Assembly: GCA_964443385.1 (NCBI GenBank)
Contig: CAYUCO010000008.1
Coordinates: 1-20,874 of the forward strand
Direction: 5' to 3'
From: VFHP01 sp964443385
GTDB taxonomy: Bacteria; Chloroflexota; Dehalococcoidia; Lucifugimonadales; UBA2985
Length of the DNA: 20,874 nucleotides
Shown: in pieces, positions 14,338 through 20,874 of the stretch
How the letters are laid out: each line of letters opens with the position of its first letter
Position numbering within the stretch: position 1 is the stretch's first letter
Program-made: the position numbers and the translations under genes
Notes under the pieces: generated by a model
Seen by the model: only the letters and a program-made list of their open reading frames with translations
Told to the model about the DNA's origin: nothing
Database searches by the model: none

Positions 14338-15885
14338 TTAGGTTCTTTCTACAATGGGTTGAGCGATTATCCACAAACTTACTGCTGTGTAACCTACCAT
14401 CAGTACTAACATCGGGTACTGACTCATCAACGCTTTAGACCTGTCCTTTATATTTCTTATTGCCACTATATGTGCAATATATACTGCTATTACATGACCA
14501 GTTACTATGGATATTACGGAGGTTATCCAAGCGAATCTGGGCCCTACTATATATGTATTTACCTCATAACTTTTTGTGTTTATGATGTCCCACCCTAAAC
14601 CGAGAGGATCAGATACAAGAGGTATTATTAATTGACCCTGTATCAATATATAGGTCAGATAGTGAGACAAATGATATGCTAGTGCAATGGGTATAAGTGA
14701 GTATATAAAAAGCCTGCATACTGCATCTGTTGAAACATCAGGCCCGGATAAATTAGTCATGGCTTTGCAAAATCCCCAATAGATTATATAAAAGATTATT
14801 GGGGAAACGAAAAGACCTATACTATTTATTGCTACTATAGCATTCCTGCCAAACAAGAATGAAAATGTGTCGAACATGAAATCTAGCGCCGATGACCATA
14901 ATGGAGTGGACGTAAATCCATCAAAAGTCACCACAGCCAACAGCAGCAATACAAAATACATTTTAGAAGTATCAACATCTTGGTTGGATAATAGACCAAC
15001 TCCATAAGGTCTAAGATTGATCTGTCTGTCAAGGTTTGAGGAAGCCGAGAAGCATTGGTGACAGTCTAGACAATATTCTTGGACGTTGCACTCGTTACAT
15101 CGGGTGCAAATTGTAGTGTTTTTGGATGCTATTTCTAGTGGGGAGAATTTAGACAAAAACTGAAAAGCTATAGAAAAGGGGTCACAACGGGCAATCCATT
15201 GATTTTTTCCAATAAGATACATACCCGACCAGGTTATAGTTGAATAAAAAATGACTATATATGCAAGGGTTCTTGGCAAATAAGAAGTCGGATATACCAG
15301 TTCAAACCAGGAGAATATAAAAAACAATACTAAGCCTGGCCACACCCCTAGTTCTATAGGCAATATTATTCTCGGATTTTCTTCCTGTTTCCCGTACAAT
15401 CTATAGTGTATATACTCAAAGAATGTAAATATATTGCGCCATGGGTTAATTATTAGCCAGATGTTTCCTATCAGTGCAGAAATATATGCAATGCCAACCC
15501 ACCAGATTATCCATACGAATGTAGGTGTGATATTGCCGAAAGGATTTTGGTCACCAAACAATCCACATATGATAAGAAAGACCAGTAATATAGATGAAGT
15601 GGTTTTTAAGCAATATATAAAGTACGTGTGGGTAAATATTGCTAGACATCTAAATTTAAGCAGATTTATCTTGGGATAGGTATCAGCACCTGGGGAAATT
15701 TTTACGAACAGTCCAATTAGTATGAAGGATAAAGCAACAGTCGCTCCTCCACCATAAATATACAACCAAAGCGGAAGCGGAAGGTTGTATTTTTCTCCAA
15801 AACCATGGGCGTAAACAGGTTGAATATTTACAATGAATAAACCAATTAAAAGAAATAGTAGTTTGTTTTTAGTTAGGAAAGTCAT
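14338..15885 (-). CDS. Polytopic membrane protein with predicted N-terminal histidine and a six-cysteine cluster
   Basis: A 515-residue integral membrane protein with about ten hydrophobic segments, resembling proteins annotated, probably wrongly, as 'fenitrothion hydrolase' in actinobacteria and proteobacteria. Residues 1-26 look like a cleavable signal peptide (K6, K8; core LLFLLIGLFIV; VYA before the cut), which would expose His27 of HGFGEKY as the mature N-terminus, as in copper proteins with a histidine brace. A hydrophilic loop holds six cysteines spaced C-x2-C-x2-C-x5-C-x2-C-x2-C (260, 263, 266, 272, 275, 278), followed by NLRPYGVGLLS. Other possible ligands are H407/H410 (AYHLSHYL) and H464 (TGHVIAVYIAH). 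The place in a csoR-copA operon suggests copper transport or delivery to an oxidase; this is inference. It lies 44 bp after the FixH/YtkA-like gene. Confidence 0.7.
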   Translation of the reverse strand: MTFLTKNKLLFLLIGLFIVNIQPVYAHGFGEKYNLPLPLWLYIYGGGATVALSFILIGLFVKISPGADTYPKINLLKFRCLAIFTHTYFIYCLKTTSSILLVFLIICGLFGDQNPFGNITPTFVWIIWWVGIAYISALIGNIWLIINPWRNIFTFFEYIHYRLYGKQEENPRIILPIELGVWPGLVLFFIFSWFELVYPTSYLPRTLAYIVIFYSTITWSGMYLIGKNQWIARCDPFSIAFQFLSKFSPLEIASKNTTICTRCNECNVQEYCLDCHQCFSASSNLDRQINLRPYGVGLLSNQDVDTSKMYFVLLLLAVVTFDGFTSTPLWSSALDFMFDTFSFLFGRNAIVAINSIGLFVSPIIFYIIYWGFCKAMTNLSGPDVSTDAVCRLFIYSLIPIALAYHLSHYLTYILIQGQLIIPLVSDPLGLGWDIINTKSYEVNTYIVGPRFAWITSVISIVTGHVIAVYIAHIVAIRNIKDRSKALMSQYPMLVLMVGYTAVSLWIIAQPIVERT

Positions 15886-15929
15886 TAGGAAAACTTGTCC
15901 TCAAGCATAACACCGTATTAGGTTTCTTG

Positions 15930-16499
15930 TTATTTGCTTTTCAGCTTTCTGAGATACCACGAAATTGACACTAGTACGGGAAGTGAAGAGAAGAACACCA
16001 AAACTATTCCCCAATTGAAATTTTCTGGATAAACTTCTAATGGCATTGAGAAGCTGGTTATTTTTTCATTTTCTGATATTTGACCTTCTAAAAGCCAGGC
16101 TCCCTCTTGGTTTAAGTTAGCCGAAAAATCGTACCAATTGGAATACATAGGGTCTTTTGCTAGTTTTTTTTGTCCAATGAAAATATTTTCAGGTGGCGGC
16201 CCAAATAATATTACTTCAACCGATAGGTTTTCAGCTGGTGATCCATCGGTAATATGGTTTAGAACCATAGAAAAATGCATGTTGCCTTTTCTAATCTCAG
16301 TTGGATAAGAACGGAGTTCTATTCTATAATCACCCTCTGTGATCTCGAGTATTTTTGCGGTTTTGCCATTTGCTTGAGCATCAAATGTAGTGTAAAAAAA
16401 TATTGCTAAAACCGAGACAATAATTAATACCAAACTGGGATAACTTATTGATAGGTTTGGAGTTGGACGATAGTTAGTAGTCATCAGAGTTGGCTTCAT
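15930..16499 (-). CDS. FixH/YtkA-like membrane-anchored extracytoplasmic protein
   Basis: A 189-residue protein with an N-terminal membrane segment (about 21-38), an extracytoplasmic beta-rich domain (about 45-160) and a C-terminal membrane segment (about 161-183). The domain has the pattern of YtkA/FixH-type Ig-like folds: a strand such as YRIELRSYPTEIRKGNMHFSMVLNH, then SVEVILFGPP, then an aromatic/glycine segment (GAWLLEGQI). Members often sit beside cytochrome oxidase or copper genes and may bind metal; M74, H75, M78 and H82 are the visible candidates. The ATG at 16499 directly abuts the YHS stop codon, so the two are translationally coupled; an ATG at 16484 is the alternative start. Assignment is by pattern and context, not by a diagnostic motif. 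Confidence 0.6.
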   Translation of the reverse strand: MKPTLMTTNYRPTPNLSISYPSLVLIIVSVLAIFFYTTFDAQANGKTAKILEITEGDYRIELRSYPTEIRKGNMHFSMVLNHITDGSPAENLSVEVILFGPPPENIFIGQKKLAKDPMYSNWYDFSANLNQEGAWLLEGQISENEKITSFSMPLEVYPENFNWGIVLVFFSSLPVLVSISWYLRKLKSK

Positions 16500-16706
16500 T
16501 TACATTTGTATTTTTTTGGATCCGGTCAAATAGGATTGCGGCTCTTTCGAAAATGCCACTCTGCAACCAGGGCCACAAAAATAGTAGGTAACATTTTCGA
16601 AATCATGGGTCCCTCCAGGAGGGTTTTTTGTAACGACTTTCATGTCACAAACTGGGTCTATTGCGGTTTGAGGATTTCCTGTTTTATTGAAGAGAGGTAG
16701 TTTCAT
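16500..16706 (-). CDS. Stand-alone YHS-domain protein, probable metal-binding partner of CopA
   Basis: A 68-residue cytoplasmic protein consisting essentially of one YHS domain: DPVCDMKV (C20) followed by VTYYFCGPGCRVAFSKEP (C44, C48). YHS domains, related to TRASH, are often fused to heavy-metal P-type ATPases; here the domain is a separate gene 17 bp after copA and directly abuts the next gene. It may bind Cu(I) (or Zn(II)) and pass it to, or sense it for, the ATPase; that is inference. The usual DPVCGM is DPVCDM here. The ATG at 16706 has only a weak purine-rich site upstream (GTAGAGAAA). Confidence 0.82.
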   Translation of the reverse strand: MKLPLFNKTGNPQTAIDPVCDMKVVTKNPPGGTHDFENVTYYFCGPGCRVAFSKEPQSYLTGSKKIQM

Positions 16707-16723
16707 ATGATTTCTCTACGGAA

Positions 16724-19201
16724 TTATATTCTCCATCGTTGTAATCGTAAAGAGTTGCTAATTACACTTACTGAGCTGATTGCCATCGCTGACGCTGCCA
16801 TTATAGGATTAAGGAAACCGAATTCGCCAATTAAAAAATGTAGAGATGCAGGAACAGAGCCGTCGGCAAAGAAAGGATATAGTATCCCTGCTGCTATAGG
16901 TATTAAGGCAGTATTATAGAAGAATGCCCAGAAAAGATTTTGTTTTATGATTTGTATAGTAAACCTACTAAGTTCGAACGATTTTTTAACATCTAGTAGG
17001 TTGTTATGTGTAATTACTATATCTGCTGATTCTAACGCTATTTCAGATCCAGTTGATATTGCGATACCTACATCTGCCTGATTCAGGGCAGGGGCATCGT
17101 TAATTCCGTCTCCAATCATAACTACTACTCTATTTTTATCCTGTAAATTCTTTATTGTTGTGATTTTTTGTTCAGGAGATGCCTCTGCTAAGATATTTGT
17201 TATACCCAATTGTTGAGCAATATTATTGGCAGTTATCTGATTGTCCCCTGTTAGCATTAACACTTCTTTATTTCTAGTTTTGATCCATTCTATTGTGGCA
17301 CTTGCTTCTGGCCGTAATGAGTCTGCTAATGAGATCATTCCTATAAGTTGATCGTCCATTGCTATGAACACAGAGGTTTGTCCTTTAGAGGAAGATTCTT
17401 CCCATATCGTCTTTAGGGAAGAAACATCATATAGTGATTGATTCATCATATAGTGGTTTCCCATTATTATTTGTTTATTATTTACTGTTGCTGATACTCC
17501 TTGTCCTGGTAAATATTCAAATTTGTCTGGATATATAAAATCAACTTTTTCCTTCTTCGCGTAGTCCACTATAGCCTTGCCAATAGGATGTTCCGATGGT
17601 ACTTCAGCCGAGCAGGCTAATGAGACGAGCTGGTGCTCTGGCATTGAAATAGGATGAACTTCGACTACTTTTAATAATCCTAGAGTTAGAGAGCCGGTTT
17701 TATCGAATATGACTGTATCCGCATTTTGGAGTCTCTCAAGAGCTTCGGCACCTTTAATCAATATGCCATTTTCAGCACCTTTACCTATTCCTGCTATTAT
17801 TGCAGTAGGAGTTGCTAGTCCTAGTGCACATGGACATGCAATTATCAACACTGCTGTCATGTTCATCAGTGCGTTAGTAAGAATCGGTGAAGGTCCTGCA
17901 ATAATCCACGTGATTAAAGTGATTAATGATAATGAGATTATTATTGGCACGAAGTAACTCGATATAATATCTACGCTGTGTTGTATCGAAGCTTTCGATC
18001 CTTGAGCTTCTCTTACTAATCTTACGATATTAGCGAGAACGGTCTGGGAATTTGGTTTTGTAGTTCTAATTTTTAGCACGCCCTGTTGGTTTATTGTTGC
18101 ACCGAACACATTGGATCCGACAATTTTTTCCACGGGTACACTTTCCCCAGATATCATGCTCTCATCTACAGTTGAATAGCCTTCAATTATTACCCCGTCA
18201 ATTGGTATACTTTCTCCTGGTCTGACTAAAATTACATCTTCGACTATAATTTGATCTATAGGAACGATTTCTTCGATATTGCCCTTCAGCACATTGGCAG
18301 TTCTAGGTTGTAATTCAATCAATTTCCTCAGTGCCTTTGAGGTGTTGCCTTTAGCACGGGATTCAAGATAGCGACCTAATAAAACTAGGGCAATTATCAT
18401 ATTTGATGTATGGAAGTGAACCTTATCTCCCGGGATGAGATTAGGCATAAGTATTGAAGCCATACTATAGAAGTAGGCAACGGAAGTGCCCAATGCAATC
18501 AGGGTATTCATATTTGAAGTTCGATGTTTTAAAGCATTCCATGCACCCCTATAAAATTGTGATGCACACCAAAATTGTACAGGTGTTGATAGAGCCCAAA
18601 GAATATATGGGTTTTGAAATTGTGATGGAATCCAAGAAAAAAGAGCGTGCATGCTCAACACGAATGTCAATACTGCCACACAAGTAGAAATGTAGAGCTT
18701 CCATTTTACCTCTAATGGAGCATTATGATTATTATCTATTCTATAGTCGTTATTTACAGTTGTGATCATAGAATACCCGGCGTCAGATACGTTTTTGTTG
18801 ACTTCTTCCAAGAAATGTGGAGTGTCTAGGTGTTCTATGTATGCCTGTTCCGTTGCTAAATTAACTGATACATCCAAAACAGAAGGGATGTTTTTTATGG
18901 CGTTTTCTACATGTAATACACAAGCAGAGCAGGTCATTCCTATTATATCTACACTTGTATTCTCTATTTGGGTGTCGTAGCCAGCCTCTTTAATAGCGTT
19001 CAATATTTCTATTGTGTGTGGTTGTGAGCCTGGGGTGAATTCTACAGACGCATCTTCTACTGCCAAGTTGACTACTACGGACGAAACTCCCTCAATACTT
19101 TTAATAGCATTCTCCACATGTAAAACACAGGCTGCACAGGTCATACCCTTCACAGGTAATATTAAGCTTTGTGACTTTGAGCTTTCCATTTTTTGTATCA
19201 C
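16724..19201 (-). CDS. copA: Copper-translocating P1B-type ATPase CopA
   Basis: Cu(I) efflux ATPase, 825 residues. Two N-terminal heavy-metal-associated domains carry GMTCAAC (19-25) and GMTCSAC (89-95); they are clear internal duplicates sharing CVLHVENAIK. The transport site is CPC (C456-P-C458) in LIIACPCALGLATPT. Catalytic motifs are SGES (351-354), the phosphorylated Asp500 in DKTGSLTLG, the HP motif SEHPIGKAI (H538, P539), TGDN (651-654) and GDGINDAP (697-704). The final membrane segments contain FYN (761-763) and M801...SS, typical of the Cu(I) subgroup. The GTG at 19201 begins 2 bp after csoR; an in-frame ATG at 19189 is an equally possible start. Second gene of the CsoR-controlled operon, followed by the YHS gene. 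Confidence 0.95.
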   Translation of the reverse strand: MIQKMESSKSQSLILPVKGMTCAACVLHVENAIKSIEGVSSVVVNLAVEDASVEFTPGSQPHTIEILNAIKEAGYDTQIENTSVDIIGMTCSACVLHVENAIKNIPSVLDVSVNLATEQAYIEHLDTPHFLEEVNKNVSDAGYSMITTVNNDYRIDNNHNAPLEVKWKLYISTCVAVLTFVLSMHALFSWIPSQFQNPYILWALSTPVQFWCASQFYRGAWNALKHRTSNMNTLIALGTSVAYFYSMASILMPNLIPGDKVHFHTSNMIIALVLLGRYLESRAKGNTSKALRKLIELQPRTANVLKGNIEEIVPIDQIIVEDVILVRPGESIPIDGVIIEGYSTVDESMISGESVPVEKIVGSNVFGATINQQGVLKIRTTKPNSQTVLANIVRLVREAQGSKASIQHSVDIISSYFVPIIISLSLITLITWIIAGPSPILTNALMNMTAVLIIACPCALGLATPTAIIAGIGKGAENGILIKGAEALERLQNADTVIFDKTGSLTLGLLKVVEVHPISMPEHQLVSLACSAEVPSEHPIGKAIVDYAKKEKVDFIYPDKFEYLPGQGVSATVNNKQIIMGNHYMMNQSLYDVSSLKTIWEESSSKGQTSVFIAMDDQLIGMISLADSLRPEASATIEWIKTRNKEVLMLTGDNQITANNIAQQLGITNILAEASPEQKITTIKNLQDKNRVVVMIGDGINDAPALNQADVGIAISTGSEIALESADIVITHNNLLDVKKSFELSRFTIQIIKQNLFWAFFYNTALIPIAAGILYPFFADGSVPASLHFLIGEFGFLNPIMAASAMAISSVSVISNSLRLQRWRI

Positions 19202-19203
19202 AG

Positions 19204-19470
19204 TTACTTGGAATTCAAGTTATATAGTTCGAGCAATTCTTGTAGCACCTGATCGTCTCTACCTTCTTTTACGCCTGAGATTACACAACTGTGTAAATGT
19301 CCGTCTAGGAGTTTCGATTCTAATTTTTCTATAGCTCGTCTAACTGCATATGTTTGTTTCAGTATATCGACACAATATTTCTCTTCGGATATCATTTTCC
19401 TGATGCCAGATAAATGACCTTCTATGTAACTCATTCTTCTGAGACATTCTACCTTAGTGTTGTTTATCAC
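19204..19470 (-). CDS. csoR: CsoR-family copper-sensing repressor
   Basis: Small all-helical repressor of the CsoR/RcnR (DUF156) family, 88 residues. The Cu(I) ligands of the copper branch are present with exact spacing: C33, H58 and C62, the same C-x24-H-x3-C as in Mycobacterium tuberculosis CsoR. The RcnR-type N-terminal His, expected in nickel/cobalt sensors, is absent. In the apo form CsoR binds DNA and represses; Cu(I) releases it. The start is the GTG at 19470, fixed by a GGAGGA site (19476-19481) 5 nt upstream. It is the first gene of the operon with copA, and a matching G-tract operator lies 20 bp upstream of its start, so it should control itself and the downstream genes. Confidence 0.93.
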   Translation of the reverse strand: MINNTKVECLRRMSYIEGHLSGIRKMISEEKYCVDILKQTYAVRRAIEKLESKLLDGHLHSCVISGVKEGRDDQVLQELLELYNLNSK

Positions 19471-19489
19471 TGCGATCCTCCTGTAACCG

Positions 19490-19508
19490 TACCCGTGGGG
19501 GGTGGGTA
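19490..19508. promoter_or_regulatory. CsoR operator of the copper operon
   Basis: The inverted repeat TACCC / GGGTA flanks a central G-tract: TACCCGTGGGGGGTGGGTA. This is the known form of CsoR binding sites. It lies between the csoR start and the proposed promoter, directly after the -10 box, where binding would block initiation. Confidence 0.75.
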
Positions 19509-19509
19509 T

Positions 19510-19538
19510 ATGTTAACTTGTTCTAGTGCAAACATCAA
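19510..19538 (-). promoter_or_regulatory. Candidate promoter of the csoR-copA operon
   Basis: Minus-strand -35 TTGATG (19533-19538) and -10 TAACAT (19510-19515) with a 17-bp spacer, in the 86-bp gap after thiI. The CsoR operator follows at once. The hexamers are moderate matches, so the exact position is uncertain. Confidence 0.45.
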
Positions 19539-19556
19539 CAAACGACATTAATTAGA

Positions 19557-20720
19557 TTAAATAGTTTGTACCTCAATGTTCGCTATTGCCATGTTAACCA
19601 ACTTTTCAACATCAAGGTTAGATTCAATTAGGCTGACTTCAGACGGAGTGCTTTGTGTTGCAGGATGCTTTGGTACAAAAAGGCTACAACAGTCCTCGTC
19701 TGGAATTATGGAAGTTTCGTACGTTCCTATATTCTTTGCTTCGTTTATTATTTCTTGCTTATCCATTCCTATTAGTGGGCTTAGAATCGGCATTGAAACC
19801 GTATCTCTTATCGTATTTATGTTTTCTAATGTCTGCGATCCTACTTGTCCGAGACTTTCTCCAGTTACTAAGGCTTGTGCTCCATTGGACAACGCGATTT
19901 TTTCTGCTATCCGGGTCATAAATCTTCTGTATATTATGATGCGATATTGGGGAGGAACGGAGAGTATGATTTCCTTTTGTACGTCCGCGAAAGGTACTAA
20001 AAAGAGTGTTGAATGGAATTGATAAACATTCAATTTAGATACTAATTCTTGTGCTTTTTCTCGAGACGAGCCGTCTACCAGCGGGAAGCTATGGAAATGC
20101 ATAAACAATACACTGCATCCTCGCTTCATCATCCTTTGAGCAGCTACAGGAGAGTCTATCCCGCCAGATAGGAGAGTTAGTACCTTACCGCTTACGCCAA
20201 CAGGTAATCCACCAGGTCCCTGTTCTTGTTTGAAATATAATAATGCTTGGTCCCTCAGTACCTCGACGAATATATTCAGCTCAGGGTTGTAGAGGCTGAC
20301 ATCTGTTCCAGTCAAACTTTGGACGAAGTTGCCAAAGTGGCGGTCCATGTCTGGAGATTTCAGTGGAAAATGTTTGTCCCCTCTTTTGGCCGTAATTCTG
20401 AATGTTTTAAATTGTTCTTTTGGGACCTCACTTGCTATAAGATTTTCTATATTCTGTATGCTGGGTTCTACTGTGAAATACTTGTAGAATTTAACCACAC
20501 CAAATACGGTTTTAATCTTTTCCAAGACTTCACCCAAAGAATCTTCGTCTACATCTGCAATGCCAACTCCGATGTGGGTTTTTTTAATGTTGCACTGAGG
20601 GAAATCTTTTAGCGCTAGTTTTAGATTGGATTCGAGTTTTCTGAGGAACATGGGTCGGTTCTTGCCCTTCAGGGCTATTTCATGAACCCTTATCATTATT
20701 GAATTTTGAGAGTAGGCCAT
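19557..20720 (-). CDS. thiI: tRNA 4-thiouridylation / thiamine sulfur transferase ThiI, without rhodanese domain
   Basis: Adenylates tRNA for 4-thiouridine formation and, in many bacteria, helps thiazole synthesis. The 387-residue protein has an N-terminal ferredoxin-like/THUMP region (about 1-170) and a PP-loop ATPase domain with LTLLSGGIDSP (SGGIDS 185-190), TGESLGQVGSQT (about 286-297) and PLIGMDKQEI. The C-terminal segment EDCCSLFVPKHP (C344, C345) holds the conserved ThiI cysteine. The rhodanese domain of the E. coli enzyme is missing, as in the B. subtilis type, so a NifS-like desulfurase must deliver sulfur directly. I take the ATG at 20720, with AGGG just upstream; an upstream TTG at 20735 is in frame but lies next to a hairpin. 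It is separated from csoR by that gene's promoter and operator. Confidence 0.92.
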   Translation of the reverse strand: MAYSQNSIMIRVHEIALKGKNRPMFLRKLESNLKLALKDFPQCNIKKTHIGVGIADVDEDSLGEVLEKIKTVFGVVKFYKYFTVEPSIQNIENLIASEVPKEQFKTFRITAKRGDKHFPLKSPDMDRHFGNFVQSLTGTDVSLYNPELNIFVEVLRDQALLYFKQEQGPGGLPVGVSGKVLTLLSGGIDSPVAAQRMMKRGCSVLFMHFHSFPLVDGSSREKAQELVSKLNVYQFHSTLFLVPFADVQKEIILSVPPQYRIIIYRRFMTRIAEKIALSNGAQALVTGESLGQVGSQTLENINTIRDTVSMPILSPLIGMDKQEIINEAKNIGTYETSIIPDEDCCSLFVPKHPATQSTPSEVSLIESNLDVEKLVNMAIANIEVQTI

Positions 20721-20730
20721 AGTCCCTGCT

Positions 20731-20793
20731 AACAATTAACCTATAAGAGCCAAATTGCATACCGCGTTATTTGGATTTGATAGGTTAATTGTT
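20731..20793. repeat. Nested inverted repeat in the thiI leader
   Basis: The 14-bp arm AACAATTAACCTAT (20731-20744) is matched perfectly by its reverse complement at 20780-20793. Inside, CCAAAT (20750-20755) pairs with ATTTGG (20769-20774), leaving two 5-nt internal-loop sides and a 13-nt loop. As thiI leader RNA it would fold into a long two-part hairpin ending 10 nt before the thiI ATG. It lacks the GC-rich stem and U-run of a Rho-independent terminator. The remaining 81 bp to the window edge show no gene I can support. Confidence 0.6.
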
Positions 20794-20874
20794 TTGTAAC
20801 TCCATTCAGTTTCAAAGATATTAATAATTATGTTGGAGTAATTACACTTTTATGGGTAAGTCTACCTTATAATT

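Noticed and set aside
14367..14375. A perfect DnaA-box-like TTATCCACA
   Set aside because: Single copy inside the coding end of the 515-residue membrane protein, with no cluster of boxes, no AT-rich unwinding region and no dnaA or dnaN nearby; a chance match.
19576..20612. Several plus-strand open frames of 88-148 codons opposite thiI
   Set aside because: The minus strand carries complete ThiI motifs; the antisense translations are unstructured and cysteine/serine-rich, as expected of shadows.

Overview
This AT-rich window, with frequent ATA isoleucine codons, comes from a bacterial chromosome. It carries about twenty densely packed genes and no rRNA, tRNA, CRISPR array or recognisable mobile element. 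The gene set suggests an uncultured Chloroflexota of the Dehalococcoidia/SAR202 kind: futalosine-pathway menaquinone genes, a long mycobacterial-type transaldolase, a short 6-phosphogluconate dehydrogenase, a double-length CaiB/BaiF CoA-transferase, a DUF1461 membrane protein, FmdB and CsoR. This placement is inferred from gene content and style only; no marker gene was compared.

Layout. Positions 1-2532 (minus) hold a menaquinone operon mqnE-mqnA-mqnC, with mqnC cut by the left edge. Positions 2672-3649 (minus) encode a homocysteine S-methyltransferase. Its promoter is nearly identical over 36 bp to that of mqnE, and the mqnE promoter also overlaps a large near-perfect palindrome that looks like a TetR-type operator. 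Positions 3772-7397 (plus) hold a small unknown protein, a membrane-anchored thioredoxin-like protein, and a pentose-phosphate set: ribose-5-phosphate isomerase B, transaldolase, 6-phosphogluconate dehydrogenase. Positions 7425-9884 (minus) encode a fused CoA-transferase. It is divergent from polA (plus, 10136-12964), which is followed 7 bp later by a DUF1461 membrane protein.

Positions 13702-19470 (all minus) form the most unusual part: a copper-responsive operon read as csoR, copA, a stand-alone YHS protein, a membrane-anchored FixH/YtkA-like protein, a 515-residue polytopic protein and a small lipoprotein, with fmdB last. A G-tract inverted repeat typical of CsoR operators lies just upstream of csoR. 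The polytopic protein has a predicted mature N-terminal histidine and a six-cysteine cluster, so the operon may do more than simple CopA efflux. At the right end is thiI (19557-20720, minus), with a 63-nt nested inverted repeat in its leader.

How the parts fit: menaquinone synthesis uses two radical-SAM enzymes (MqnE, MqnC), and the neighbouring methyltransferase could supply methionine for SAM, which would make sense of their shared promoter. The copper operon and the thioredoxin-like protein point to extracytoplasmic metal and redox handling in a respiring cell. No intergenic gap exceeds 300 bp.
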